NCBI RefSeq assembly: GCF_002287175.1
Contig: NZ_LMVM01000002.1
Span: forward strand, 50,668-114,667
DNA: 64,000 nucleotides
DNA from: Methanobacterium bryantii
GTDB taxonomy: Archaea; Methanobacteriota; Methanobacteria; Methanobacteriales; Methanobacteriaceae
Direction of reading: 5' to 3'
The position numbers and the translations under genes were made by a program. How positions within the stretch are numbered: position 1 is the stretch's first letter; each line of letters opens with the position of its first letter. The notes beneath the pieces were generated by a model. That model saw nothing but the letters and a program-made list of their open reading frames with translations, made no database searches and was not told the DNA's origin. Positions 26,778 to 34,854 of this stretch are shown one piece after another.

Positions 26778-27447
26778 AAGTGACCGCACAACATCTAACA
26801 TTTCCCCTGAATTTAGAGAAGAATTAGAACAATCATTATGGTACTGTTCTGAATGTGATGCTGAAATTAAAGGAACATCTAGTCTGCTTGTATATCTTGG
26901 TGAAGAAGATAGGATTTACCATCTTCATTTTAATTTACAGGGATTAGATGATATTCATATTGTTTTTAGAGATGTTCCACTATATGAACAACGTAAATTA
27001 TGTGCAAATCGATATGAATATTTAATTGAATTTGAAAATGAAAAATTCAAATCAGATATAAATGGAATTCCTAAAGAACAGTTTATCAATTTACTAAAAA
27101 ATGCCGAAATAAAATCAGACAATAACACTGCAAAAATTAGAGAGCGAGATAATAATCAATGTAAAATATGTGGTTTCAATGATGAACGAGCTTTACAAGT
27201 ACACCATATCATTCCAAAAATAAATCCTTTTTTTCAAACTGAGTTAATTAGAGACCCAATTAATTGTATTACTCTTTGTGCTAATTGTCATCGAATTATT
27301 CATCATACTTATATCAATGGGACTGATTCTGAACGTGAAAAAATCGTTAAATCATTATTGGAGCTTAACGGTTTCAATGTTAAATGGATTGATGATTATA
27401 TGTGGGATTCTCTTGAAACTTGCAGAAAATGGAGGATGTTTAAATGA
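26764..27447 (+). CDS. HNH endonuclease with N-terminal Cys motif
   Basis: 227 residues from the ATG at 26764 (GGGGG upstream), overlapping the helicase gene end. Residues near 30 hold CSECDAEI. The C-terminal half is a clear HNH domain: RERDNNQCKICGF, VHHIIPK, INCITLCANCH, with zinc cysteines and HH/N/H. It could be a homing-type or packaging-type nuclease; its location among replication genes does not decide. Confidence 0.85.
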   Translation: MIILKSDRTTSNISPEFREELEQSLWYCSECDAEIKGTSSLLVYLGEEDRIYHLHFNLQGLDDIHIVFRDVPLYEQRKLCANRYEYLIEFENEKFKSDINGIPKEQFINLLKNAEIKSDNNTAKIRERDNNQCKICGFNDERALQVHHIIPKINPFFQTELIRDPINCITLCANCHRIIHHTYINGTDSEREKIVKSLLELNGFNVKWIDDYMWDSLETCRKWRMFK

Positions 27448-27740
27448 ATAAACACCCAACTGGCACAATCGATTATTATCGTAGTGTTTTCATGACAGAG
27501 GGACTGCGTGAGATGATAACTGAAATTACAGGTGTTATGAAGGAGGCAGGGAATCCAGTTACTCCTCAGAGGTTGGATAGTTTCATCAAAGCAATACTAT
27601 ATGGGGCTAATCCTGATGGCAGTGTACGGAACCGTCCACCACAACCTGATTTTACTGATATTAAAAATAATTACAGTCGATTTAAATTTCAGCAAAAAGT
27701 GCATGAAATGTGGATTCGTAAGAGGAACAGGAGCGTATGA
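27444..27740 (+). CDS. Early protein, unknown
   Basis: 98 residues, overlaps the HNH gene by 4 bp. Helical, basic at the C-terminus (KVHEMWIRKRNRSV). No family recognised. Confidence 0.65.
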   Translation: MNKHPTGTIDYYRSVFMTEGLREMITEITGVMKEAGNPVTPQRLDSFIKAILYGANPDGSVRNRPPQPDFTDIKNNYSRFKFQQKVHEMWIRKRNRSV

Positions 27741-27997
27741 ATATGGTTAAACAAAAAGCTTGGACTCCTGAAGAGGATGCAATACTAATTAAATATGCAA
27801 AACAAGGCTATTTAGACAATGAAATATCTGTGAAAATAAATGAAGAAACTGATGCGGATTCACCCGTAAGGTCTAGAAATTCTGTTTATTCACGTCGTAA
27901 AGTGTTAGGATATGACAATAATAATCTGACTGGACCGAATGTGTTTAGGTTGATTCGTATTAGGCAAGATAATTTGAAAGGGAATGTGGGGGTTTAG
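27737..27997 (+). CDS. Myb/SANT-like DNA-binding protein
   Basis: 86 residues. KAWTPEEDAILIKYAKQGYLDNEIS has the W-x-x-E-E-D opening of a SANT/Myb-type helix-turn-helix, followed by RSRNSVYSRRKVLG like the recognition helix region. Likely DNA-binding; target unknown. Overlaps the previous gene by 4 bp. Confidence 0.6.
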   Translation: MNMVKQKAWTPEEDAILIKYAKQGYLDNEISVKINEETDADSPVRSRNSVYSRRKVLGYDNNNLTGPNVFRLIRIRQDNLKGNVGV

Positions 27998-27998
27998 A

Positions 27999-28238
27999 AT
28001 GGTCGATAACATGAAATTAGAACCGGGGAGAGTAGTTGAAGCAGATGGTAAAACATATCTCCTTAAAAGTGTAAGAACTTTAGGTTTTACTGCAATTGAT
28101 TTGGACGGGATTCCCATTAGTTGTAAATATTGTGGAGGCAATCTCCAAAAAATGGGAACTCGTAAAGGCCAATATAAATGTTTAGAGTGTAAACGGCCTA
28201 ACTGGCTTGACAGTGAAGGGGAACACGAGGAGGCTTAA
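27999..28238 (+). CDS. Zinc-ribbon protein
   Basis: 79 residues from the ATG at 27999, which follows GTGGGGGT. CKYCGG and YKCLECKRP form a zinc ribbon in the second half. A start five codons upstream is possible. Confidence 0.65.
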   Translation: MVDNMKLEPGRVVEADGKTYLLKSVRTLGFTAIDLDGIPISCKYCGGNLQKMGTRKGQYKCLECKRPNWLDSEGEHEEA

Positions 28239-28241
28239 ATT

Positions 28242-28652
28242 ATGAAAAGATTGGATGAAGATTTTATTAAAAAATGTGTAAAAGGACAAAGCCAACTCAG
28301 AAGAGTTTGGAAACAAAAAGCAGGAGATCGAGTCTTAACACGAATGAACAATGATGAGAATAAATTAGAAATTGATTATTATTCTAAAGACTTTGCAAGT
28401 AAAGCAGGAAGTATGGCATTACGTAGAGTCACAGATGTATGGCTTCCTTATGATGAGCAGTTACAAGAAATTTTGGATGATAAGTTACATTTGGGAGTTG
28501 GAGATTTAGGTTGGGCTTATTATTGGTGGCTTGAAGGTGAGGGTTCTACTTTGGTTGATTGCTGGTTAGATTTTGTATTTTATAAACTGTTTAATATGAC
28601 TTGGAATTTTGTTGATAGGGAATGGGTTGTTTTGGATGATTTGGAGGAATAA
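28242..28652 (+). CDS. Early protein, unknown
   Basis: 136 residues, rich in Trp and acidic residues in the C-terminal half (WAYYWWLEGEGSTLVDCWLDF). GGAGG upstream of the ATG. No family recognised. Confidence 0.65.
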   Translation: MKRLDEDFIKKCVKGQSQLRRVWKQKAGDRVLTRMNNDENKLEIDYYSKDFASKAGSMALRRVTDVWLPYDEQLQEILDDKLHLGVGDLGWAYYWWLEGEGSTLVDCWLDFVFYKLFNMTWNFVDREWVVLDDLEE

Positions 28653-28654
28653 AC

Positions 28655-29161
28655 ATGTTATTCAAAGAAGAACACATAAAAGCGATTTTAAGGGAAGAAA
28701 AAACTCAAACTAGAAGGGCATGGAAAAAACCGATGGCAAAAGTTGGAGGAATTTACAAAATAAAAAGACAGATGTTAAGCAAAGATGACTTTGGAAAAAT
28801 AAGATGTACAGGTCTAAGAAAAGAGAGATTAGGGGATATATCTGAAGAAGATGCAATGAAAGAAGGAGGATACACTGTTAAAGAATATATTAATGTTTTT
28901 GATAGAATAAATAAAAAGCATGGAGGATGGAATCCTGAATTAGTTGTTGATGTGATTGATTTTGAACTAATTAAATCTAATTTGAAACCCGGCGATATAG
29001 TAAAAATGATTGATTGCACTGAATCAGAGTTACCAAAATACAAAGACAAACAATTTAAAGTTAGGTCTGAGCCTTGGTTTGTGGGACATGGCAAGGAAGT
29101 TGTCTTAATTGAAGGTATAACTGGGGGATTTTTAGTAGATTGCTTAGAGAAGATTATTTAG
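28655..29161 (+). CDS. ASCH domain protein
   Basis: 168 residues. MLFKEEHIKAILREEKTQTRR, IRCTGLRKERLGDISEEDAMKEG and the Trp-Asn-Pro region follow the ASCH plan (PUA-like beta barrel, RNA or modified-nucleotide binding). The last ~55 residues form an extra strand-rich domain starting LKPGDIVKM. ASCH proteins are common in phages; the activity here is not known. Confidence 0.8.
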   Translation: MLFKEEHIKAILREEKTQTRRAWKKPMAKVGGIYKIKRQMLSKDDFGKIRCTGLRKERLGDISEEDAMKEGGYTVKEYINVFDRINKKHGGWNPELVVDVIDFELIKSNLKPGDIVKMIDCTESELPKYKDKQFKVRSEPWFVGHGKEVVLIEGITGGFLVDCLEKII

Positions 29162-29171
29162 ATCGTTATAG
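29159..29171 (+). repeat. 13-nt intergenic repeat, copy 1
   Basis: TAGATCGTTATAG, identical to 39622-39634. In both places a similar GAAGTTYATTYTATT follows about 20 nt later, ahead of a downstream gene, so a shared regulatory element is possible. Confidence 0.5.
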
Positions 29172-29255
29172 CTGTATATACGGAAGTTCATTTTATTTCG
29201 TTATATAACCGAATGGAGAAGTAGAACTATTATTAATCAATAAAAAGGTGTTAAA

Positions 29256-29474
29256 ATGACTTGTTATCAAGAATATGACAGATGGACAATAGAAGATAAG
29301 GAAGACCTGGAAAGGTTTGCACAAAAATTTAAAGTCCGAAAAGAACCTATTGTGGATGGTAGATTTAATTTAAATATTGATTCTGTAAGACAAATTTGTG
29401 CAAGAATAACAGAATGTGATTTGGTAGTGTTTGAAGAAAATGAAAACCTTGTTATAATGGAATTTGGGATTTAA
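29256..29474 (+). CDS. 72-residue early protein, unknown
   Basis: AAAGGTGTTAAA leads into the ATG. Acidic product with Cys at 3 and later (RQICARITECDLVVFEEN). No family recognised. Confidence 0.65.
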   Translation: MTCYQEYDRWTIEDKEDLERFAQKFKVRKEPIVDGRFNLNIDSVRQICARITECDLVVFEENENLVIMEFGI

Positions 29475-29482
29475 GTGATTAA

Positions 29483-29635
29483 ATGAAATGCCTTAACTGT
29501 AAAAAACCATTTCACGTACGTATTTATAATGATGGAACTATGATATGTGACCATTGCGAATATAAATATAATCCACTAGATAAATTAATTTATAAAGTTC
29601 AGAGATATAATTATGATAAAAATGGAGTAATTTAA
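29483..29635 (+). CDS. 50-residue zinc-ribbon protein
   Basis: MKCLNCKKPFHVRIYN ... MICDHCEYKYNPL: two CxxC pairs of a zinc ribbon. TAAGTGATTAA upstream of the ATG. Its stop directly abuts the next start. Confidence 0.65.
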   Translation: MKCLNCKKPFHVRIYNDGTMICDHCEYKYNPLDKLIYKVQRYNYDKNGVI

Positions 29636-29851
29636 ATGCCATTACTAGATTATTACTTCAAAGGAATATATTTAGGAAACAAAATGGAACATTTTCATAA
29701 AGATATTAGAAAAGAATTAACTAACTGGAGTTATACAATGAATGGTATTTGGAGAGGTCACAAAGAAATGAAAAGGGCAATCGAGGATTACATGACAATG
29801 CAAATAAGAAGAACTAAACATTTTACAATAACGGGTGGAATTGGACATTAA
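29636..29851 (+). CDS. 71-residue protein, unknown
   Basis: ATG immediately after the previous stop. Basic C-terminal half (MQIRRTKHFTITGGIGH). No family recognised. Confidence 0.6.
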   Translation: MPLLDYYFKGIYLGNKMEHFHKDIRKELTNWSYTMNGIWRGHKEMKRAIEDYMTMQIRRTKHFTITGGIGH

Positions 29852-29889
29852 AAGATTTAAATAGTATTTAAATGATTTCAGGTGAAAAT

Positions 29890-30168
29890 ATGAAAGTAAA
29901 TTTAGATTATACTAAAATTAGGTCTTTATGGGAATTTCTAAATAAATTTAAAGCATTTGATATTTACAACCAGATTAATAAAAAACATGAAATAAATTCT
30001 TTTGAGGATTATAAAAAAATTCATTTAGACGATACACTGGCAGTACAAGGAGGATATATTGAAAATTTATTAACTTATCTTGAAGGCAAATATGCAATAG
30101 AATATAATTATGAAGGTAGAGGAATGCAGCCAAGAAGCATTACAATTATTGAAGTAATTGATTATTAA
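29890..30168 (+). CDS. 92-residue protein, unknown
   Basis: The ATG at 29890 follows TCAGGTGAAAAT and is preferred over one six codons upstream. Mixed helix/strand protein (MKVNLDYTKIRSLWEFLNKF). No family recognised. Confidence 0.65.
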   Translation: MKVNLDYTKIRSLWEFLNKFKAFDIYNQINKKHEINSFEDYKKIHLDDTLAVQGGYIENLLTYLEGKYAIEYNYEGRGMQPRSITIIEVIDY

Positions 30169-30192
30169 AAGAAGTGAAGGGGGATTAAAAGC

Positions 30193-30360
30193 ATGAAATT
30201 TGTAGTATATAATGATGAAAATATTAAAAGAAACAATGAAATCATGGAACATAATGCTAAAGTTATAGCGAAAATAGTACAGCCAGTACTGGAAGAAATA
30301 GTTAAAAACACCAACGAATCATTGAAACAATTATATTTAATCAATTATACACAACGCTAA
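30193..30360 (+). CDS. 55-residue helical protein, unknown
   Basis: AGGGGGATTAAAAGC precedes the ATG. One long amphipathic helix is likely. It is the last gene of the first early block. Confidence 0.6.
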   Translation: MKFVVYNDENIKRNNEIMEHNAKVIAKIVQPVLEEIVKNTNESLKQLYLINYTQR

Positions 30361-30450
30361 TTTTATTCCATTTTTCTATTCTTATTTTGTATTGATTCAT
30401 AGTTTTAAACCAAATCCGTAACATTTAAATATTATAAACCACTATTAAGA

Positions 30451-30481
30451 TATATAAAACTGAATACTCATTTACGTGAGT
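30451..30481 (+). promoter_or_regulatory. Middle-region promoter and small hairpin
   Basis: TATATAAA (30451-30458) is followed by the hairpin ACTCA-tttacg-TGAGT (30466-30481), which lies near the expected start site. Another 46 nt of leader follow before the next gene (GGAGGCATCAA, ATG). It marks a new transcription unit. Confidence 0.5.
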
Positions 30482-30527
30482 AGGTGTCGGCAAACGAGAT
30501 AACTTTATCTAAGTTTGGAGGCATCAA

Positions 30528-30740
30528 ATGAGTAAAACCAAAAATAAAAAAAAATCTATTTTTAATAAAATTAAAATCTACATTGCAGATAAAACCTATC
30601 GAACTAAACCTTGTCGTTTTTGTATTCATTCTTCCGAGGTTCAGGGATGTTTGGGTAAAACATGGTGTTGTGATTTAATAGGAGAAATACATAACGCTGG
30701 TGGCTGTTGGTGTTTTAAAGATGAAGTGGGGGAGTATTAA
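30528..30740 (+). CDS. Cys-rich protein
   Basis: 70 residues: a basic N-terminus (KTKNKKKSIFNKIK), then CRFCIHSS, GCLGKTWCCDL and GGCWCFKDE, eight cysteines in 32 residues. Likely binds metal. No family recognised. Confidence 0.7.
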   Translation: MSKTKNKKKSIFNKIKIYIADKTYRTKPCRFCIHSSEVQGCLGKTWCCDLIGEIHNAGGCWCFKDEVGEY

Positions 30741-30964
30741 TGAACTCCAAATCCACATTCAAAAGTTTAACACTTGTCTTTAAAGAATCCCCTGACATAA
30801 AAACCCGAGTAGATGAACTGTTAGATGGTCATATGAGTTTGAGTCATATTGGTCATACTATTTTTGAAGAATATAACATAACATTCAGTCTGGATGATTT
30901 ACGCCTCTATGCTACTTTTATTCATCGTAATCCATGTATTGTGGCTTTAGAAAGGAGTGGATAA
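30740..30964 (+). CDS. 74-residue protein, unknown
   Basis: Starts in TAATG overlap with the previous gene. Helical, with SLSHIGHTIFEEYNI and SLDDLRLYATFIHRN, which could be a helix-turn-helix. Function unknown. Confidence 0.6.
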   Translation: MNSKSTFKSLTLVFKESPDIKTRVDELLDGHMSLSHIGHTIFEEYNITFSLDDLRLYATFIHRNPCIVALERSG

Positions 30965-30965
30965 T

Positions 30966-31481
30966 ATGAATGAAGCCAAACAAAGCCACTGGATTAATCC
31001 AAAATATGATAAAGAATCATATATCATTCGTACTGATATTTTAAACTCATTAAGCACAAATGAACACAAATTAAGCAAAATTAAATCCCATATAATTTTT
31101 CAAATCTTAACTTATCCATATATGAAAAAACTTCAAAAAGAACGTGTAACCCTCTTATCTAATCCGGATTTCCTTTGGATGTTACAGCAAAGAGAAGAAA
31201 AACAAGGATTTTGGAGAGGATGGTACGACTATTTGGGATTTCATACAAAATACAACTATTTCTTTATTTCAGAAGATCATTCACGTATGAGTATCGATGA
31301 ACTTAACGGAGAATTTAGAACTGATTTACTCACTACATTTAGAAAAGATTTATCAAAATATGATCCGTTCCCCAAAATAAATTATCGTTTTATTTTATTA
31401 CTTTTAGGGATTTATGCTAATGCATTTTTAATTACATTTGCATTATGCGTTATTTTTGGTAGATTAGTTTGGGGGGTTTAA
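30966..31481 (+). CDS. Membrane-anchored protein, unknown
   Basis: 171 residues from the ATG at 30966 (AGGAGTGGATAAT upstream; a GTG at 30957 is the alternative). A charged helical body is followed by a C-terminal membrane helix (FILLLLGIYANAFLITFALCV). No family recognised. Confidence 0.65.
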   Translation: MNEAKQSHWINPKYDKESYIIRTDILNSLSTNEHKLSKIKSHIIFQILTYPYMKKLQKERVTLLSNPDFLWMLQQREEKQGFWRGWYDYLGFHTKYNYFFISEDHSRMSIDELNGEFRTDLLTTFRKDLSKYDPFPKINYRFILLLLGIYANAFLITFALCVIFGRLVWGV

Positions 31482-31483
31482 TT

Positions 31484-32149
31484 ATGCCAATTCTCGTTGA
31501 TTACCACGAAGATCCCCAAACCATCGAAGTAGGTAGAAAGTACCTCCCAAACCTCACAGTAGAACACTTACTGTATGGAGATATTCAATACATAAAAGAC
31601 GGAGTTAATGCTTGTGTTTTTGAAATAAAGATAGGTGACGACCTACCACAGTCAATAAGGGATAAGCGACTGAGTACACAACCAAAGCACATGAAAGAAA
31701 ATTTTCAATTTCCCTTCGTAATATTCGTTGGAACATTAGAACAATTCAAAAACAGTTATAAACAGCGATGGTTCACAAAAAAACATTATCGTGGCGAAAT
31801 GGCTAGCGTAATGGTCGGACACGATGTTAAATGGATTCAGTGCAACGATTTAGAGGATATGTGGCAGACTGTCAAAACAATAATAATATATTATGATGAA
31901 TGTGTTGCAGGGAAACACATTGAAATTACTGATAACAGCTTTAAAAGAATAAAGCGACTGTCTAATGATATGAATATGCTAATGGCAGGTGTTCGAGGGA
32001 TTGGGGAGAAAAAGGCAGAAGCTATTTTAAATGAATACAGTTTACGTGAATTATGGGACGTATCTAAAAAGGACTTAATAAGTATACCTGGCATTGGAGA
32101 TAAGTTTGCAGGTAAAATTAAAAAAGCGTTCCCAACGGAGGCGATATAA
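31484..32149 (+). CDS. ERCC4/XPF-type nuclease with helix-hairpin-helix
   Basis: 221 residues. The N-terminal half resembles the XPF/Mus81 nuclease fold (PILVDYHEDP, then CVFEIKIGDDLPQSIRDKRLSTQ in place of the ERK-x3-D segment; Arg of ERK is Ile here). The C-terminus has two HhH motifs (MAGVRGIGEKKAEAILNEY and SIPGIGDKFAGKIKKAF). XPF-type enzymes cut branched DNA; the altered motif leaves activity uncertain. It may resolve recombination or packaging intermediates. Confidence 0.8.
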   Translation: MPILVDYHEDPQTIEVGRKYLPNLTVEHLLYGDIQYIKDGVNACVFEIKIGDDLPQSIRDKRLSTQPKHMKENFQFPFVIFVGTLEQFKNSYKQRWFTKKHYRGEMASVMVGHDVKWIQCNDLEDMWQTVKTIIIYYDECVAGKHIEITDNSFKRIKRLSNDMNMLMAGVRGIGEKKAEAILNEYSLRELWDVSKKDLISIPGIGDKFAGKIKKAFPTEAI

Positions 32150-32502
32150 TGTTTGAGTTTATTACAAATTATTTTAAAACATTTTCAGAAATAGAAACCT
32201 TAAAAAAAGAAAATTATAGCTTAAAAAGGGATAAGGATACTCTAAACTTTAAAATAAGCATGGAAGGATTAGTATATACTCAAACAAAATGTGCATTAAA
32301 AAAAGCCACGGAACTGCAAGAAAAATATTATGAAAATTGGCAAGAAGCAAAAGGACAAATTGAAAAAATAACCCCCTTACTTGACGATATCTACATGAAT
32401 GCCAAATTAGAAAAGAATTGTGTTTTGATGACCGAAATACTTGAAATAAAGTTACAGTTAGGCGTTTTTGATGAAAATATCTGGGGGCATTCTGATGAAT
32501 AG
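32149..32502 (+). CDS. Coiled-coil protein, unknown
   Basis: 117 residues, mostly one charged coiled coil (IETLKKENYSLKRDKDTLNFK). It shares one base with the previous stop and overlaps the next gene by 8 bp. Confidence 0.6.
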   Translation: MFEFITNYFKTFSEIETLKKENYSLKRDKDTLNFKISMEGLVYTQTKCALKKATELQEKYYENWQEAKGQIEKITPLLDDIYMNAKLEKNCVLMTEILEIKLQLGVFDENIWGHSDE

Positions 32503-33562
32503 TTCCAACTTCCAAAATCTGGGCACATACAAATATGATTTTTATCAACAGAATTCAACGTCAATAAAAGCAGGAAAAGGATATGCAAACAGCAATACAA
32601 AACCATATAACGGAAAATCAGGGATAGATTTAGGAAAACCTATCGGCCACAAAAAACAGCCATGCCCTCAAAAAGATTGTAAGGGAACAATAATCGCAGT
32701 AATGATATGCACAGACGTTAAAGGCTTTGAAACCAGTACCGAACAAGTATGTGATACATGTGGACATGTGATTAATACAGCAATGCAAGTTTTAGGCAAA
32801 AAAGAAAAAATGTATCACACTTTTCCTTATTCCTCACATAACGATTGGATTGAACGTAATTGTAAAGATTTACAGTCAGGAATTCCACGAACCATAAATG
32901 AAGCTGGAGCATTCAGTAATGGAATGAAATATTTAACAAATTTACTTAAGAATTATAATAGTTCTAACCAAATTTTAGAATCTGGGATTGATTATAAATT
33001 GGAATATGATGTACATTGCTATGGGGTTAGACGGAATGATACTCGTAATGAACATAGGGATTTTGGCATTAAATCAACAAATGTTAATTCAAATTATGCT
33101 AATTTATTGAAGGCAAGTAAAGGGCGCATAAATAATGTTAATGGAAGTAAAAGAGTTCCAAAGGATAAACAACGTTTACATGAATTTTATGATTTTATAG
33201 ATTATAACTTAACTGATTTATTAGAAGCCACTAAGATTCAAGTTGCAGATACTAAATGGATAGTACGTAACTATGGTTTAAAATATTTTTATACAGGTAC
33301 AAAAAAGGCAACTCATGAACATGTTATCACTTGTATCTTATGGTGGAGAATGTTAAAAGATATGCACGATACTTCTGACAAAACAGTGTTAATTCAGAGA
33401 AGATGGTTAAAGGACAGAATTTTACGTATAAATTTAGATATTGATACATTATATAACCAGATAGAACCAAAACTAGATGGATTAAAGGAATTAAACTTTG
33501 AGCAACGTCCCTTAGTATTAATGAGTACAAATAAAAAAACAATCAAAGGGGAACAATTATGA
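32495..33562 (+). CDS. TFB-like candidate transcription factor
   Basis: 355 residues from the ATG at 32495. A zinc ribbon (C57, C62, C86, C89) ends VCDTCGHVI, like the N-terminal ribbon of TFB/TFIIB. In the C-terminal half, KRVPKDKQRLHEFYDFIDYN and then VADTKWIVRNYGLKYFYTG followed by ATHEHVITCILWWRM have the spacing of a TFB cyclin repeat. It lies at the border between early and late genes, where a virus-encoded late initiation factor would be expected. TFB relationship is inferred from pattern, not alignment. The ribbon has an unusual C-x4-C first pair. Confidence 0.5.
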   Translation: MNSSNFQNLGTYKYDFYQQNSTSIKAGKGYANSNTKPYNGKSGIDLGKPIGHKKQPCPQKDCKGTIIAVMICTDVKGFETSTEQVCDTCGHVINTAMQVLGKKEKMYHTFPYSSHNDWIERNCKDLQSGIPRTINEAGAFSNGMKYLTNLLKNYNSSNQILESGIDYKLEYDVHCYGVRRNDTRNEHRDFGIKSTNVNSNYANLLKASKGRINNVNGSKRVPKDKQRLHEFYDFIDYNLTDLLEATKIQVADTKWIVRNYGLKYFYTGTKKATHEHVITCILWWRMLKDMHDTSDKTVLIQRRWLKDRILRINLDIDTLYNQIEPKLDGLKELNFEQRPLVLMSTNKKTIKGEQL

Positions 33563-33789
33563 ATCAATCAAAGATTAAATGCAATCAATGTGGACACACA
33601 TCTACAAAGCATTTAGACCAAAAAGAACATTTAAGACAATTACATTATCAATGCCCCAACTGTAAAGAGACATTAAATGATTACTTATCAGAGCATATTT
33701 CATCACGTTCAAAAAGTAAAGATTTGATTAACAGATCATGGTATAATGATATGTACGGGGATTTTGACGGCTATCAAATCCCATTTTAA
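33559..33789 (+). CDS. Zinc-ribbon protein
   Basis: 76 residues: IKCNQCGHTSTKHLDQKEHLRQLHYQ, then CPNCKE give two CxxC pairs, with a possible C2H2-like spacing in between. Overlaps the TFB-like gene by 4 bp and could act with it. Confidence 0.7.
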   Translation: MNQSKIKCNQCGHTSTKHLDQKEHLRQLHYQCPNCKETLNDYLSEHISSRSKSKDLINRSWYNDMYGDFDGYQIPF

Positions 33790-33936
33790 AATATTCATTG
33801 TTATTTTAGCATAACTGGGTCTGACCATAACCTGCCTTTAAGGCTTGTCTTAGTACTTTAAAAATATGGGAAGAGCTATTGCTCGAAATATACCAAATAG
33901 GGGCTGTCTCTCTCCCACGAACTGAGATTGGTTTTA

Positions 33937-34001
33937 TCATTTGTCCAATAACAAATGATTTTTATTCTTATTTTGTAATTAAATGGGATTTTTATCCCAT
34001 T
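33937..34001 (+). terminator. Two strong hairpins with T-runs
   Basis: TCATTTGT/ACAAATGA (33937-33944 with 33951-33958, loop CCAATA) is followed by TTTTTATTCTTATTTT. A second hairpin AATGGGAT/ATCCCATT (33982-33989 with 33994-34001) is followed by ATTTTAAT. Together they look like the end of the middle transcription unit. Upstream, 33790-33936 is non-coding with a small GAGC-tatt-GCTC hairpin. Confidence 0.65.
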
Positions 34002-34044
34002 ATTTTAATCTAATAAAATATTATTTATTTTGGAGGTTTTAAAA

Positions 34045-34374
34045 ATGGATATACAAATATTAACAATATTAGCATATATTGTAATATTAATAGCAGTAAT
34101 AGCAAGACTATTCAGAAGCGCAGGATGGAACCTAACACCAGCATATGTAAATGGAAAATTCCAGATAAACGTAATTCCTATAATAATAATGGGGTTCGTT
34201 GCATCAATACCTATAATGGATACCGTAAACTTAATTGGAGCTATAACATTACAGGCACAAATTGCATTACTATTCACAATATTTACTGGCGTTTATGGTA
34301 CAACCGCATCACTTGATTATATAGGTGATTTATTAACAACTACCCCCCCATCAAATGAGGACAATGTAGCATAG
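34045..34374 (+). CDS. Holin-like membrane protein
   Basis: 109 residues from the ATG at 34045, which follows TGGAGGT. Three hydrophobic segments (7-25, ~47-62, ~72-90) with a short polar tail. Its size, membrane topology and position just before the packaging genes, next to an XhlA-like gene, fit a holin, which would release the endolysin. No specific family recognised. Confidence 0.55.
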   Translation: MDIQILTILAYIVILIAVIARLFRSAGWNLTPAYVNGKFQINVIPIIIMGFVASIPIMDTVNLIGAITLQAQIALLFTIFTGVYGTTASLDYIGDLLTTTPPSNEDNVA

Positions 34375-34407
34375 ACCCTATTTTATTTTTTTTAGGATTT
34401 GATTTCA

Positions 34408-34707
34408 ATGGACGGCAAACAACCCATAAAAACAGAGGCAATCCCATACACAGGGAATAACCCAAATATAATCCCAATATGCCCCTTACATACACGAACA
34501 GAAAATAAATTAGATGCAATACTAGATGAAGTTAAAAAACTTCAAATAGACGATGCCAAAAAGGAAGGGAAAGAAGAAGCAGAAACAAAAATATCGGACA
34601 ATAAAATGACATTCCGAAACCAAATCAAATTTATATTGATAGGTGCATTTCTAACTTTCATATTCATAATATTAAGTAAATTATTAGAATATTTCACACC
34701 ATTATAG
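34408..34707 (+). CDS. XhlA-like coiled-coil membrane protein (lysis)
   Basis: 99 residues. A soluble N-terminus, a coiled coil (TENKLDAILDEVKKLQ), a charged linker and one C-terminal membrane helix (FILIGAFLTFIFIILSKLL). This is the plan of the phage haemolysin/XhlA family that assists holins. Start at 34408 after AGGATTTGAT. Confidence 0.55.
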   Translation: MDGKQPIKTEAIPYTGNNPNIIPICPLHTRTENKLDAILDEVKKLQIDDAKKEGKEEAETKISDNKMTFRNQIKFILIGAFLTFIFIILSKLLEYFTPL

Positions 34708-34713
34708 ATAATA

Positions 34714-34752
34714 GCCTCCAAGCTGGACGGCAAAATCCAGATACTCAGAGGC
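34714..34752 (+). ncRNA. Bipartite stem-loop before the terminase operon
   Basis: The outer stem GCCTC/GAGGC (34714-34718 with 34748-34752) encloses the inner stem CTGGA/TCCAG (34723-34727 with 34736-34740) with loop CGGCAAAA. It follows the lysis genes and precedes the TATATAAA late promoter (about 34777). Could be a terminator-like or regulatory RNA element. Confidence 0.45.
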
Positions 34753-34854
34753 CAAACATACAATTAATTTTCACAATATATAAACATTTTCATTTTTTTA
34801 TAACAATTACAACTTTCACTATCTTTTCACTAAAATTTTAAAAAGTGATCACCA

